Positions 1 to 8,724 are shown, numbered from the stretch's first letter. The stretch: DNA of 64,000 nucleotides from Collinsella sp. (GCA_019419455.1 DXZW01000041.1:7379-71378); one strand, 5' to 3'. Notes: generated by a model not told the origin, from the letters alone. Program-made: numbers and translations.

Positions 1-164
1 CCGTGGGCGTTGGAGAGTGTGACAACGTTGTCGAGGGTCGAGAACAAGCAGGCAAGAACCATGACGAGCGCGATGCTCCAGCATGCCTGTTTGGCGAGGG
101 CATGAGAGGGCTCAACAAAGGGATTGATGGCAGGCCTTTCGGGGGGCGCGCTTGGCAATCGCAT
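1..164 (-). CDS. N-terminus of a membrane protein, cut by the window edge
   Basis: An open frame of 54 codons starts at the ATG complementary to 162-164 and runs off the left edge without a stop. It has a weak AAAGG ribosome-binding site about 9 bases upstream. The translation starts with a proline-rich cytoplasmic-looking stretch (MRLPSAPPERPAINPF) followed by a clear hydrophobic helix around residues 28-45 (ACWSIALVMVLACLF), as in the first segment of a polytopic transporter or a LuxR-type regulator with a membrane sensor. The family cannot be told from this fragment. It is divergent from the surface protein gene at 279, and the space between them would hold both promoters. Confidence 0.45.
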   Translation of the reverse strand, partial: MRLPSAPPERPAINPFVEPSHALAKQACWSIALVMVLACLFSTLDNVVTLSNAH

Positions 165-278
165 GCTCGTTGCCTTTTGCGCTGGCAGGTGCGCCACATG
201 AGAATTTGTGCCCCGGGATCCGGATATCTTCCCGTAACATGGTGTTACAGAAGCACCCCTTACGACAAGGAGGCTCAT

Positions 279-1895
279 ATGCGAAAGCAAATCCATGACA
301 ACCCAATCGACCACGGCTGCTCGTGCGCGCTCTCCCACGGAACGTGGCGACGTGTGGGCGCCAAGCTTGCCTGCGCGGGGGCCTGCGCACTCATGGCCGG
401 CCAGCTGCTGCTACCGAGCGTGGCACTCGCCGCCGACTGGGTCAACGTCGGCGGCACGCAGTACAACAAGGGCGCGGTTGCCGGCGACGAGGCCGGAACG
501 TGGTCCTGGGACGGCGCCGACGACATGAAGCTCAACGGCTACGACGGTGCCGGCATCAGCACTCAGGGCAACCTCACCATCGATGTGACGGGCACCAACA
601 CCGTCACGGCCGACGCCGGGCAGAGCGCCATTGCTGTCAAGAACGGCAACCTTGCCATTAACGGCGACGGGACTCTCAACGCGACGGCCCAGACCGATGT
701 GATTGCGGCGGAAGGCGACGGCAATTCGGGCGGCGATGTGACCATCAGCGGCGCCAACCTCAACGTGACGGCTTCGGGCGCAGCGGACAACGTGACGGGC
801 ATTCGCGCGACGGCCGGCAGCGTGACAATCGATAAGGGCGCCGATGTCAAAATCGAGGCGAAATCGGCTGAAGGATCTTGGCGTCCAATGCAGGTCATCT
901 GCGGTATCCATGCTGACAACATTCCAAACAGACACGCTGCCCAGGAAGGCGAGCAGGAAGAGCCGGATTCCGCTTATGAGCACGGCGCCGATGTCACCAT
1001 CGATGGCGCCAGTCTGTTGATTAAGACTGGCGATGCCTCGTGGGCTTCCTTGTGCATCAATACGTTTGGTATCAAGAAGAATACCCTCATGAAAATCGTC
1101 AACGGAGCCGATGTCACGCTTTCGGCTGGTAGTGCGGCTTCGCGCTCGGCGGGTATCAGCGCACGCTCGCAAGACGGTGCGGTGTGGATGCTTGTCGAGA
1201 AGTCGAGCCTCACGTCTCGAAGCCTGTCTGCCGCAAGCGGCATCGACGCCGCTCGCAATCAAAGTTTTGGAATCATGGCAGAGGCAAATACCAGGTTTGA
1301 AACGCCTCGTATCCAGATTTTCAAATCGAAGATTGAGGCTTCGGGCGCGACTGCGGGGATCTATGCGATCAACCGCAACGCCGCGAATGCGACACTGTTC
1401 CGTGCCGCGATGATCGATTTACGAGGGAACGCGATGATTGCGACTCCGACGGATGGTGCCGTGCGCGATGTGAAAAAGGTTGTCGATACGGGGAAATGGC
1501 CAAGTTCCCAGAACGGGCAGGTCATCGGTGTTGCCGGTTCGTCTACGATTTCGGATATCGTCGGTTCTGCCGAGGTCGCCCATGATGTGACGATTGATTT
1601 TGGAGACGGGCAGGAGCCGGACCCAACGCCGGACCCCGAGCCGGCTCCGGAGCCCGATCCCGATCCCATGCCCAATCCCGAGCAGAAGCCTGACCTCAAG
1701 CCCGTAGACAAGGATGCAAAGACCACCACGACGGTCACCAAGACCGTTACGACCAAGACTGCTGCCGCCAAAAACGGTTCCGGCGCCCTGGCCGCCACAG
1801 GCGACAACGCCGCGACGGCGGCAGCCGCACTCGGCATCGCCGGTGCGTCCGTCATCGGCGCCGGCTTCGTCGCGTCCAAGCGCCGCGACCGCTAG
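279..1895 (+). CDS. Sortase-anchored repetitive surface protein (copy A)
   Basis: This 538-residue protein is predicted to be exported and attached to the cell wall. The start is set by a perfect AAGGAGG at 267-273, and the frame open upstream of it is ignored. A signal peptide with a long charged n-region ends near ALA-ADW (residue about 48). The body is a series of short repeats of the form 'GNLTI..TGTNTVTA', alternating Gly/Asn/Thr strands expected to form a beta-helix. The pattern resembles carbohydrate-binding-domain (Cthe_2159-like) surface proteins, but that family name is a guess. A Pro/Asp/Glu spacer (PDPEPAPEPDPDP) and a Thr/Lys stretch lead to LAATGD, a variant LPXTG sorting signal, then a hydrophobic segment and the tail KRRDR. 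A paralogue follows 56 bases downstream. Confidence 0.85.
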   Translation: MRKQIHDNPIDHGCSCALSHGTWRRVGAKLACAGACALMAGQLLLPSVALAADWVNVGGTQYNKGAVAGDEAGTWSWDGADDMKLNGYDGAGISTQGNLTIDVTGTNTVTADAGQSAIAVKNGNLAINGDGTLNATAQTDVIAAEGDGNSGGDVTISGANLNVTASGAADNVTGIRATAGSVTIDKGADVKIEAKSAEGSWRPMQVICGIHADNIPNRHAAQEGEQEEPDSAYEHGADVTIDGASLLIKTGDASWASLCINTFGIKKNTLMKIVNGADVTLSAGSAASRSAGISARSQDGAVWMLVEKSSLTSRSLSAASGIDAARNQSFGIMAEANTRFETPRIQIFKSKIEASGATAGIYAINRNAANATLFRAAMIDLRGNAMIATPTDGAVRDVKKVVDTGKWPSSQNGQVIGVAGSSTISDIVGSAEVAHDVTIDFGDGQEPDPTPDPEPAPEPDPDPMPNPEQKPDLKPVDKDAKTTTTVTKTVTTKTAAAKNGSGALAATGDNAATAAAALGIAGASVIGAGFVASKRRDR

Positions 1896-1951
1896 CGCAA
1901 GCTTCCGCAACATAAAACAGCGGAGGTACCCCTTACGACAAGGAGGCTCAC

Positions 1952-3514
1952 ATGCGAAAGCAAATCCATGACAACCCAATCGACCACGGCCGCGCGTGCG
2001 CGCTCTCTCACGGAACGTGGCGTCGCGTGGGCGCCAAGCTCGCCTGCGCGGGGGCTTGCGCGCTCATGGTCGGTCAGCTGCTGCTACCCAGCGTGGCGCT
2101 CGCCGCCAAATGGGTCAACGTCGGCGGCACGCAGTACAACAAGGGCGCCGGCGACGAGGCCGGAACGTGGTCCTGGGACGGCGCCGACGACATGAAGCTC
2201 AATGGCTACAACGGCGCCGGTATCAGCGCTCAGGGCAACCTCAATATCGGCGTGACGGGCACCAACACCGTAACGGCCGATTCCTTGCAGAGCGCTATCG
2301 AGGTCAAGGACGGCAACCTTGCCATCACGGGGGAGGGAACCCTCAACGCGACGGCCGAACCACAGAAGAGCAGGAGCGCTGTTAAGGTCGAGTGCGGTAG
2401 CCTCGCCATCTCGGGCGACGTGACTCTCAACGCGACGGCCGGGACCGATACGATAGCGGTTTCGGGGGACGGTAAGGCCGGCGGTGACGTGGACATCCGC
2501 GGTGCCAACGTTAACGTGGCGGCAACGAACAAAGTGCCTCATACCATCGGCATTCATACGCGGGCAGGCAACATAACCATTAACGAGGGCGCCGACGTCC
2601 ACGTTGAGGCGGAGGCGAATGGGGGGCTCAATGCCGTTGCAGTCTATGCCGAAAACATCTCCTCCGAGCATGGAGGCTGCATCGCGGTGGATAACGCAAA
2701 ATTAGATGCGGCGGCGCGTAATGCAAACATGTTGTCGGTCGCCCTGTATTCGTCCGGGGGTAAGGATACATATTTGAGTATTACCAACGGGGCGGATGTT
2801 ACGCTCGTGGCGAGTGATAGTGCCGAGGTTTTGGATGGTGTTTGGATGCGCGCGCAGGACGGCGTGTCGCGGGTGCTCGTCGAGAATTCGAGCCTTACAG
2901 TTCGATGCGGTGACGGAACTGGCCACAGTCGTAAACATGGCTACGGAATATATTCCCAGTCCGGCTCCCAGTCCGCCATCCCTCGAATTGACATCATTAA
3001 TTCAAATGTTGAGGTGTCGGGTAATGCAGCGGCAATCTACGCTGTCAATCAAGGTGATGCAGCCCCTTGTCTCTCAATTGATGGCGGATCGGTAGTTACG
3101 ACTCCCGCCGGCGGCACTGTGCGAGAAACTACGGGAAACGGACTCGTCATCGGTGCTGCCGGGTCGTCCACTATCCAGGATGTTAGGACCTCCGACGAGG
3201 TTGCCCGCAGCGTGGTAATCAGCTCCGGAGATGCGGTCGAGCCTGAGCCCACGCCGCAGCCTGAGCCTACCCCGGCTCCCACGCCGCAGCCAGGCGGCGG
3301 AAGTGAGACTGGCACGCCGTCCGTGACGCTGACTCAGGCGAGTTCCACGACTGCTGCCTCCAAGCCGGCCGCGAAGGCCACCGCTGCCCAGAAGTCCGTG
3401 GGCACTCTGGCCGCCACGGGCGACAACGCCGCGACGGCGGCAGCGGCCCTTGGCATCGCCGGCGCAACCGTTGCCGCTGCCGGCATCGCCGCAACCAAGC
3501 GCCGCAAGCGCTAG
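1952..3514 (+). CDS. Sortase-anchored repetitive surface protein (copy B)
   Basis: A 520-residue paralogue of the preceding gene. The leader (cccttacgacaaggaggctca), signal peptide and first ~100 residues are almost identical to copy A, while the centre has diverged, so this is a tandem duplication with conserved ends. It starts at the ATG six bases after AAGGAGG (1940-1946). Domains in order: signal peptide cut near ALAA-K, Gly/Asn/Thr beta-helix-like repeats with an extra 'GSLAISGDVTLNATAGT' unit, a Pro-Glu-Thr wall-spanning spacer (PEPTPQPEPTPAPTPQP), LAATGD sorting signal, hydrophobic helix and KRRKR tail. It should sit in the cell wall after cleavage by a sortase, which is not encoded here. 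Ligand unknown. Confidence 0.85.
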   Translation: MRKQIHDNPIDHGRACALSHGTWRRVGAKLACAGACALMVGQLLLPSVALAAKWVNVGGTQYNKGAGDEAGTWSWDGADDMKLNGYNGAGISAQGNLNIGVTGTNTVTADSLQSAIEVKDGNLAITGEGTLNATAEPQKSRSAVKVECGSLAISGDVTLNATAGTDTIAVSGDGKAGGDVDIRGANVNVAATNKVPHTIGIHTRAGNITINEGADVHVEAEANGGLNAVAVYAENISSEHGGCIAVDNAKLDAAARNANMLSVALYSSGGKDTYLSITNGADVTLVASDSAEVLDGVWMRAQDGVSRVLVENSSLTVRCGDGTGHSRKHGYGIYSQSGSQSAIPRIDIINSNVEVSGNAAAIYAVNQGDAAPCLSIDGGSVVTTPAGGTVRETTGNGLVIGAAGSSTIQDVRTSDEVARSVVISSGDAVEPEPTPQPEPTPAPTPQPGGGSETGTPSVTLTQASSTTAASKPAAKATAAQKSVGTLAATGDNAATAAAALGIAGATVAAAGIAATKRRKR

Positions 3515-3552
3515 GCTTTTGGTGGCAGCGCCCATTCTCGGCTTTTACAAAA

Positions 3553-3689
3553 TCTCGATCTGTAACACCAAACCTGATAGTTGGGCTCTAGGTGTTACAG
3601 ATTGAGACGAACTGTTCAGCCGCTAACCTAACGTCTCGATCTGTAACACGTGGCGAGGAATTTGGTCTCTAACTGTTACAGATTGAGAC
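3553..3689. repeat. Two 55-57-bp palindromic repeats (family R1)
   Basis: Two imperfect palindromes (3553-3607 and 3633-3689) have arms TCTCGATCTGTAACAC and GTGTTACAGATTGAGA around a roughly 23-base variable loop. Three more copies lie at 21238-21455. Together with the nested hairpin and terminator that follow, they fill the 327-base gap between surface gene B and nfnB, which converge here. Confidence 0.9.
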
Positions 3690-3707
3690 AAACGTCGGAA
3701 TTGGTTC

Positions 3708-3813
3708 GCCGGCCAAGTCCCCGACCACCACAAAGGCGCATGTCCCCTTTGTGGTGATGGGTTGGCCGGCATAGAAAAAAGTCCCCGCCGGGCGTGTGCT
3801 CGACGGGGACTTT
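3708..3813 (-). terminator. Nested hairpin and terminator of nfnB
   Basis: A nested inverted repeat (GCCGGCCAA...TTGGCCGGC, inner CACCACAAAGG/CCTTTGTGGTG) spans 3708-3770. It is followed by AAAGTCCCCG...CGGGGACTTT (3778-3813), flanked by an A-run that becomes the U-tract on the minus strand, where nfnB ends. Confidence 0.75.
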
Positions 3814-3841
3814 GCCGTTTGATGGCTAGTGCTGCAGGTGA

Positions 3842-5251
3842 TTACTCGCCCAGCAGGCTCTTGGTGATCGAAGCGGCGGCCTTCTTGCCGGCGCCCATCG
3901 CCAGAATGACCGTAGCGGCACCGGTGACGATGTCGCCGCCGGCCCAGATGCGGGGATCGGTGGTCTGGCCGGTCTCCTCGTCGGCGACGATGTAGCCCCA
4001 CTTGTTGAGCTCCATCTTGCCGCCGATCTTGGCAGCGAAGGGGTTGGCGTTAGTGCCGATAGCCGAGATCGCGACATCGCAGGGGATCTCCTCGATGGCG
4101 CCCTCGATGGGCACCGGGCGACGACGGCCGGACTCGTCGGGCTCGCCGAGCTCCATCTTCTGGACCTTGACGGCGCACACGGAGCCGTCCTCGCCAGCGA
4201 CAAACTCGAGCGGGGAAACGAGCGGCAGAACCTCGACGCCCTCGGCCTTAGCATGGTGCAGCTCGGCGCGACGGCAGGGCATCTCGTCCTCGGTACGACG
4301 GTAGGCGATGATGGCGTGCTCGGCGCCCAGACGCTTGGCGGTACGGACGGCGTCCATAGCCACGTTGCCGCCACCAAAGACAACGACGTTCTTGCCGTGC
4401 TTGGTGGGGGTGTCGTACTCGGGGAACTTGTTGGCCTTCATCAGGTTCACGCGGGTGAGGTACTCGTTAGCGAAGAAGACGTTGGGCAGGTTCTCGCCGG
4501 GGACGTTGAGGAACTTGGGCAGGCCTGCGCCGGTCGCCACGTAGATGGCGTCGAAGCCCTGCTCGAACAGCTCCTCGGCCGTGGCCATGTTGCCCACGAC
4601 GGAGTTGTACTCAAACTTGACGCCCATGTCCTCCAGGCCGTCAATCTCGCGCTTGACGACCGCCTTGGGCAGACGGAACTCGGGGATGCCGTAGACCAGC
4701 ACACCGCCGCCGGTAAAGAAGGCCTCAAAGACGGTGACGTCAAAGCCGTTACGGGCGAGCTCGCCGGCGCAGGTGATGCCGGACGGGCCAGAGCCGACGA
4801 CAGCGACCTTCTTGCCGTTCTTGGGGGCCATCTTGGGCGTGGAGGCGAGCTCGGGGCGGTCACCCAGGAAGCGCTCGAGCTGGCCGATGGCCACGGGCTC
4901 GGACTTCTTACCACGGATGCACTTGCCCTCGCACTGGTTCTCCTGCGGGCAGACGCGGCCGCAGATGGCGGGAAGCATGGAGTCCTCGCGGATGGTATCG
5001 AGAGCGCCGCCGAAGTCCTTCGCGCGGATCTGCTCGATAAAGCGGGGAATGTTGATGTTGACGGGGCAGCCCTCAACACAGAACGGCTTCTTGCAGTTGA
5101 GGCAGCGCTCGGCCTCGGCCAGCGCCATCTCCTCGGTGAAGCCCTTGTCGACGGGGCGGAAGTCGCAGGCGCGCTCGGCAGCCGGCTCCTCGTTATCGGG
5201 GGTGCGGGGCGACTTCATATCGGCAACGAAACGACCGTTAACTAGTGGCAT
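3842..5251 (-). CDS. nfnB: NADPH-binding large subunit of NfnAB transhydrogenase (GltA/GltD-like)
   Basis: A 469-residue flavoprotein of the glutamate-synthase small-subunit family. The N-terminus carries cysteines for two [4Fe-4S] clusters (C50-L-N-C53...C59...C63 and a second CGRVCPQENQCEGKC group near residues 93-107). Two dinucleotide-binding folds follow: 'VAVVGSGPSGITCAGELARNG' for FAD and 'VVFGGGNVAMDAVRTAKRLG' for NADPH. It overlaps the upstream gene by 10 bases. That gene encodes an FAD/[2Fe-2S] subunit, a pairing typical of NfnAB (NADH-dependent reduced ferredoxin:NADP+ oxidoreductase) and of the related sulfide dehydrogenase SudAB. No large GOGAT subunit is nearby, so a role in glutamate synthesis is unlikely. 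It probably makes NADPH by electron confurcation from ferredoxin and NADH in the cytoplasm. Confidence 0.85.
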   Translation of the reverse strand: MPLVNGRFVADMKSPRTPDNEEPAAERACDFRPVDKGFTEEMALAEAERCLNCKKPFCVEGCPVNINIPRFIEQIRAKDFGGALDTIREDSMLPAICGRVCPQENQCEGKCIRGKKSEPVAIGQLERFLGDRPELASTPKMAPKNGKKVAVVGSGPSGITCAGELARNGFDVTVFEAFFTGGGVLVYGIPEFRLPKAVVKREIDGLEDMGVKFEYNSVVGNMATAEELFEQGFDAIYVATGAGLPKFLNVPGENLPNVFFANEYLTRVNLMKANKFPEYDTPTKHGKNVVVFGGGNVAMDAVRTAKRLGAEHAIIAYRRTEDEMPCRRAELHHAKAEGVEVLPLVSPLEFVAGEDGSVCAVKVQKMELGEPDESGRRRPVPIEGAIEEIPCDVAISAIGTNANPFAAKIGGKMELNKWGYIVADEETGQTTDPRIWAGGDIVTGAATVILAMGAGKKAAASITKSLLGE

Positions 5252-6081
5252 GCGCAGCTCTTTTCCTCATAGGCCTTGAGGGACTCGCCCTCTTCGGAAC
5301 GGTAAGCGGCCTGGCGGGCACGAAGGTCATCCCAGTCGACCAGGGTGGCATCGAAGTCGGGGCCGTCGACGCAAGCGAACTTGGTCACGCCGCCCACCTC
5401 GACGCGGCAGCAGCCGCACATACCGGTGCCGTCAACCATGATGGGGTTGAGCGACGCGGTGATGGGGGTATCGTACTTCTGGGCGGTGAGGGTCGAGAAC
5501 TTCATCATCGGAACGGGGCCGACGCAGAAGACCTGGCTCACGGCCTTGTCCTGCAGCAGGCGCTCCAGCGGAGCGGTGACAACGCCCTGCTCGCCGTAGG
5601 AGCCGTCGTCAGTGGTGATGTGGATGTGGTCCTCGTCGAGGAGCTCGCGGAACTGGTCCTCCATGAGCAGGAGGTCCTTGGTGCGGGCGCCCATGATGGC
5701 GTGCACCTCGTGGCCGGTCTCGACCAGGTGCTTGGCGACCGGGAAGGCAATTGCCAGGCCGACGCCGCCGCCAATGACAGCGCAGGGGCCCTCGGCCATC
5801 TCGGTGGGAACGCCCAGCGGGCCCACGACGTCGCGCAGCGACTCGCCGGCTTCGTAAGTGGACAGCATCTCGGTGGTCTTGCCGATCACCATGAAGATGA
5901 ACTCGACCCAGCCCTCGTCACCGTTCCAGCCGGCCAGGGTAAACGGGACGCGCTCGCCCGTCTCGTTGGCGCGGACCATGAGGAACTGTCCAGCGTGCGC
6001 ATGCTTGGCGATTGCGGGCGCCTCGATGCGGAACTTGAACACCTTCTCCGAGAACTGCGTCTTCTCCAGGATCTTATACAT
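5242..6081 (-). CDS. nfnA: FAD/NAD-binding small subunit of NfnAB
   Basis: A 279-residue ferredoxin-NADP-reductase-fold protein. An FAD-binding beta-barrel (VPFTLAGWN near residue 46) is followed by an NAD-binding domain (GPCAVIGGGVGLAIAFP, residues 98-114) and a C-terminal [2Fe-2S] site. The cluster region shows D217, C222, C225 and C237, the Asp plus three Cys pattern reported for NfnA, which supports Nfn rather than dihydroorotate dehydrogenase PyrK. The start is the ATG at 6081 after GAGAGGGG. With nfnB it forms a two-gene unit transcribed leftwards. SudB of the sulfide dehydrogenase complex is the main alternative name, since the same family serves both. Confidence 0.83.
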   Translation of the reverse strand: MYKILEKTQFSEKVFKFRIEAPAIAKHAHAGQFLMVRANETGERVPFTLAGWNGDEGWVEFIFMVIGKTTEMLSTYEAGESLRDVVGPLGVPTEMAEGPCAVIGGGVGLAIAFPVAKHLVETGHEVHAIMGARTKDLLLMEDQFRELLDEDHIHITTDDGSYGEQGVVTAPLERLLQDKAVSQVFCVGPVPMMKFSTLTAQKYDTPITASLNPIMVDGTGMCGCCRVEVGGVTKFACVDGPDFDATLVDWDDLRARQAAYRSEEGESLKAYEEKSCACH

Positions 6082-6270
6082 AGAACCCCTCTCTTGTTAG
6101 GGCCGCCGAACCGTGCCTCCACGGAAATGGACGGTAGCCCGAATAAAACCGTACGCGCACAGGCGTTGTGCAGACATACGGTGCAAATTATACCCTCATG
6201 GACATGTCACTTACGTGTGTCTTCGGCGGTTGGGAGCAGGGTTTATCCACTTCGACCTGCCAAAGGGGGA

Positions 6271-6438
6271 GAGGTTTATTTTGGCAGGTTTTATCAGGCA
6301 AAACGGCAAAGGGGGCCGGCCTCGCGCTTCGGTGAGGCCGGCCCCCTTTGGAGCGTTGCATATGTATAGCGGCACAGGGTTTATTGCGACGCAGCCGCCG
6401 CGGCGTTTCCGCAGATGAAACCTGCCAAAATAAACATC
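6271..6438. repeat. Long inverted repeat with internal pth terminator
   Basis: Arms GTTTATTTTGGCAGGTTT (6273-6290) and AAACCTGCCAAAATAAAC (6418-6435) enclose a very strong hairpin (GGGGGCCGGCCTC...GAGGCCGGCCCCC, about 6312-6350) flanked by AAA and TTT, which can stop pth transcripts before nfnA. It occupies most of the 372-base gap between pth and nfnA. The rest of that gap should hold the nfnA promoter. Confidence 0.75.
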
Positions 6439-6453
6439 TCTAAATGGTAGGTT

Positions 6454-7083
6454 TTAGTGCTTGCCGTTGGCGGAAGCGGCGCCGTTTACGTGATCGCGGG
6501 CGTAGATTACGCCGTGGACGATGGCCAGACCGGCGGCATCTGCGGCGCGGGCGCAGGTGTCCTGGAAATCCTCGGCTTCGCGGGCGCGCAGCTGCTTGAG
6601 CACGTAGTCTGCCACGGCCATCTTGCCGGGAGGGTTGCCGATGCCGGTGCGGATACGGCTAAAGTCGCGGCTGCCCATCTTGTCGATGATGGAGCGCAGG
6701 CCGTTGTGACCGGCATGGCCTCCGCCCACCTTAACACGCACGTCGCCGGCGGGAATATCGAGCTCGTCGTGGATGACGAGCAGCTCCTCGGCCTTGATCT
6801 TGTACTCGCGGCAGAGCTTGGAGATGGGCCCGCCCGAGGTGTTCATGTACGACTGCGGCTTGACCAGTACAATCTGGCGCTTGCCGTTCTCTTCCTCGGC
6901 ATCGTTGATGTTGATGAGCGCGACCTCGGCGCCTGCTTGGTTTTTCCAGTACGTGACGCCGGCCTGACGGGCCAGCTCGTCGATCGCCTTAAAACCGGCG
7001 TTGTGGCGGGTCTCGGCATACTCATCGCCAGGGTTGCCAAGTCCGGCAACCATGCGAATCTTAAGCGGCTGTGCAGCTGCCAT
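6454..7083 (-). CDS. pth: Peptidyl-tRNA hydrolase
   Basis: A 209-residue enzyme that frees tRNA from peptidyl-tRNAs dropped by ribosomes. The N-terminus 'MVAGLGNPGDEYAETRHNAGF' is the family signature and includes catalytic H27. 'VLVKPQSYMNTSGGPI' and 'VIHDELDIPAGDVRVKVGGGHAGHNGLRSI' are the other conserved blocks. The start is the ATG at 7083, six bases after AAAGGA, so the longer open frame beginning 35 codons upstream is rejected. A 114-base space and then a 204-bp repeat element separate it from the next gene. Confidence 0.95.
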   Translation of the reverse strand: MAAAQPLKIRMVAGLGNPGDEYAETRHNAGFKAIDELARQAGVTYWKNQAGAEVALININDAEEENGKRQIVLVKPQSYMNTSGGPISKLCREYKIKAEELLVIHDELDIPAGDVRVKVGGGHAGHNGLRSIIDKMGSRDFSRIRTGIGNPPGKMAVADYVLKQLRAREAEDFQDTCARAADAAGLAIVHGVIYARDHVNGAASANGKH

Positions 7084-7197
7084 GTTCATCCTTTCGTTGA
7101 TTTGTCGCCTGCTATGGTGAGCGACCCTGTTGCCGCTGTCAAATGGAGGGCAATTGAGGTTGTTTGGGGGCGTTTGGACGGCCGTCAAAATCCGAGG

Positions 7198-7402
7198 TGG
7201 ACAGTTAGTTCAGATACGTATAAGTTCTGAGGACTCGAATTGCTCAATTCAATGCCGATACGTTGTTTTGGAACTTTAGTTAGTCCATATGACGCTGTTT
7301 TGAAGTCTACCCCGCTTTCAAATAGGGCGAATGGTATAGAGATAGCTGCAAAACAGCCTAATTCAATGTGTCTATTTATACGTATTTGAACTAACTGTCC
7401 AG
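7198..7402. repeat. 204-bp inverted-repeat element (family R2), copy 1
   Basis: The ends are GTTAGTTCAGATACGTATAA (from 7204, preceded by TGGACA at 7198) and its near-complement TATACGTATTTGAACTAACTGTCCAG, giving about 26-bp terminal inverted repeats. The interior (7224-7375) is AT-rich and does not resemble that of the other two copies (8725-8928, 39159-39363), although the overall length is the same. This looks like a MITE-type element. No open reading frame of note lies inside. Confidence 0.85.
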
Positions 7403-7434
7403 CCCTGTTCGACGGCGCACGGGTGATTCGCCGT

Positions 7435-8562
7435 TTAGACCGGCGCAAGGCCGATTCCGGCCCGCAGAGCGTTGAGCCAAGCGGCCTGACGCTTGCGATA
7501 GCCCTTGATGCGATATCGGAATCGGACTCCTGCGAGTCGATGCATCGTTTGGGCGAAGGCTTCGAGTGCAACAAGGTCTTTCATTTGGTCGCGATTGATA
7601 ACCAGGACGTGGATGCCCATTGCCTTGAGGCCATTATTTCGATTGCCATCGTGGATGCGAGCGTTTTGAAGCTCATGCCCAATTCCGTTGTATTCGTTGT
7701 CGACTCCGGCGGCCGGGCAATATAGGTCGCAGATGGCGCAAGGGATGCCGGAGGACATGTTAACCGCAAGAGTGTCGAAGTCGATTCGATAGTTGAGTAG
7801 CAGGCCTCCCATGGGCAGGCTGCAACATCCGAATCCGCCAAAGCGCATGGGCGCTCCGAGAACGGCTAACATTAGGGATTCGGCTGGGGATGCAGATCCG
7901 GGTCGGGCAAGCTTGACTGCCGTGCGAAACGAGGTGTATGAGCTACTTTTGGCGAAGCGCGCGACCGCCTCGAGATCTTCGATGGTCGTGGCGGGCTCGC
8001 ATTTGTAGTGCGCCTGTTCGTAGCGGGTTTCGTTCTGCTGTTTGGCTGCCGACTGGCCGCCCAGGCAATCAAGATCGCCCGTCGCTGCGCAGCTATCGCC
8101 CTTGGGCCAGATGTCGTCATAGGCGATGGGGTAGGTTGCCTCGGGCGGAAGGGAGTAGGTTCCGAGCAGCTCCATAAGGAGCATCAAGGTTTTGGCGACC
8201 GATTCATTTTTAGAACAAAGCATGGCTGTCATGGCAGGAGACGTTGCGTAGATGTCGGCCTCGACGTGCATAATTGCACCTTCAGGAAGCGGAGCGGAGA
8301 GAATATGCTGAAGAAGTCGCTTGTCGGGGCGTCTGTTGTCTTCGTTTGAAACGAGAAGATCGAGTAGTTCGGAATCATCTTCATTCCAGGCGTCGAGTAT
8401 CGAAAGTGCGCCAAAGTCTATCGCGTCATTATTGGGAATGCAGCTAGCCAAGGCCTGTGCTTGCTGTTCACTATCAACGGAGTCCCAGGGTAGGGCAGAG
8501 TACGCCCGTCGTGCGCGACGAATTGCGCGGAGGGCGGAGAAATGTGAAATCACGGTCGTCAT
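7435..8562 (-). CDS. Hypothetical protein with a DUF559/Vsr-like nuclease C-terminus
   Basis: A 375-residue cytoplasmic protein with no signal peptide or membrane segment. The last 100 residues fit the PD-(D/E)XK-like pattern of orphan DUF559-type proteins: D279 in 'CDLYCP', E290 in 'VDNEYNG', then H296, basic/acidic helix residues and 'LKAMGIHVLVI'. A conserved-looking block 'SPAESLMLAVLGAPMRFGGFG' (about 225-245) precedes it. The first 150 residues are not recognised. Base composition is visibly lower in GC than in pth or prs, and the gene is bracketed by two R2 elements, both suggesting transfer. Nuclease activity is an inference from motif spacing only; an AbiEi-like or other defence role is possible but unsupported. 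Confidence 0.6.
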   Translation of the reverse strand: MTTVISHFSALRAIRRARRAYSALPWDSVDSEQQAQALASCIPNNDAIDFGALSILDAWNEDDSELLDLLVSNEDNRRPDKRLLQHILSAPLPEGAIMHVEADIYATSPAMTAMLCSKNESVAKTLMLLMELLGTYSLPPEATYPIAYDDIWPKGDSCAATGDLDCLGGQSAAKQQNETRYEQAHYKCEPATTIEDLEAVARFAKSSSYTSFRTAVKLARPGSASPAESLMLAVLGAPMRFGGFGCCSLPMGGLLLNYRIDFDTLAVNMSSGIPCAICDLYCPAAGVDNEYNGIGHELQNARIHDGNRNNGLKAMGIHVLVINRDQMKDLVALEAFAQTMHRLAGVRFRYRIKGYRKRQAAWLNALRAGIGLAPV

Positions 8563-8724
8563 AGCTATAACGTACTAAGTTGGCGGCAGAATGCGACCGC
8601 CATACCGTTCTTTTCGCTCAGCGGGGCGCTGTGCGCCATGAACGGCTGGGTGTTATGAAATCGGTGGAATCGGTTGAGGGGATTGCAGGAAATTGAGCTC
8701 TGCCGCGAAGGTTGACGATAGCTA

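Noticed and set aside
3842..6081. Glutamate synthase operon
   Set aside because: The GltD-like subunit has no GOGAT large subunit next to it and is coupled to an NfnA/SudB-type subunit instead.
6242..6250. Single TTATCCACT, similar to a DnaA box
   Set aside because: One isolated near-match, with no cluster, AT-rich unwinding region or dnaA/dnaN genes nearby; not an origin.
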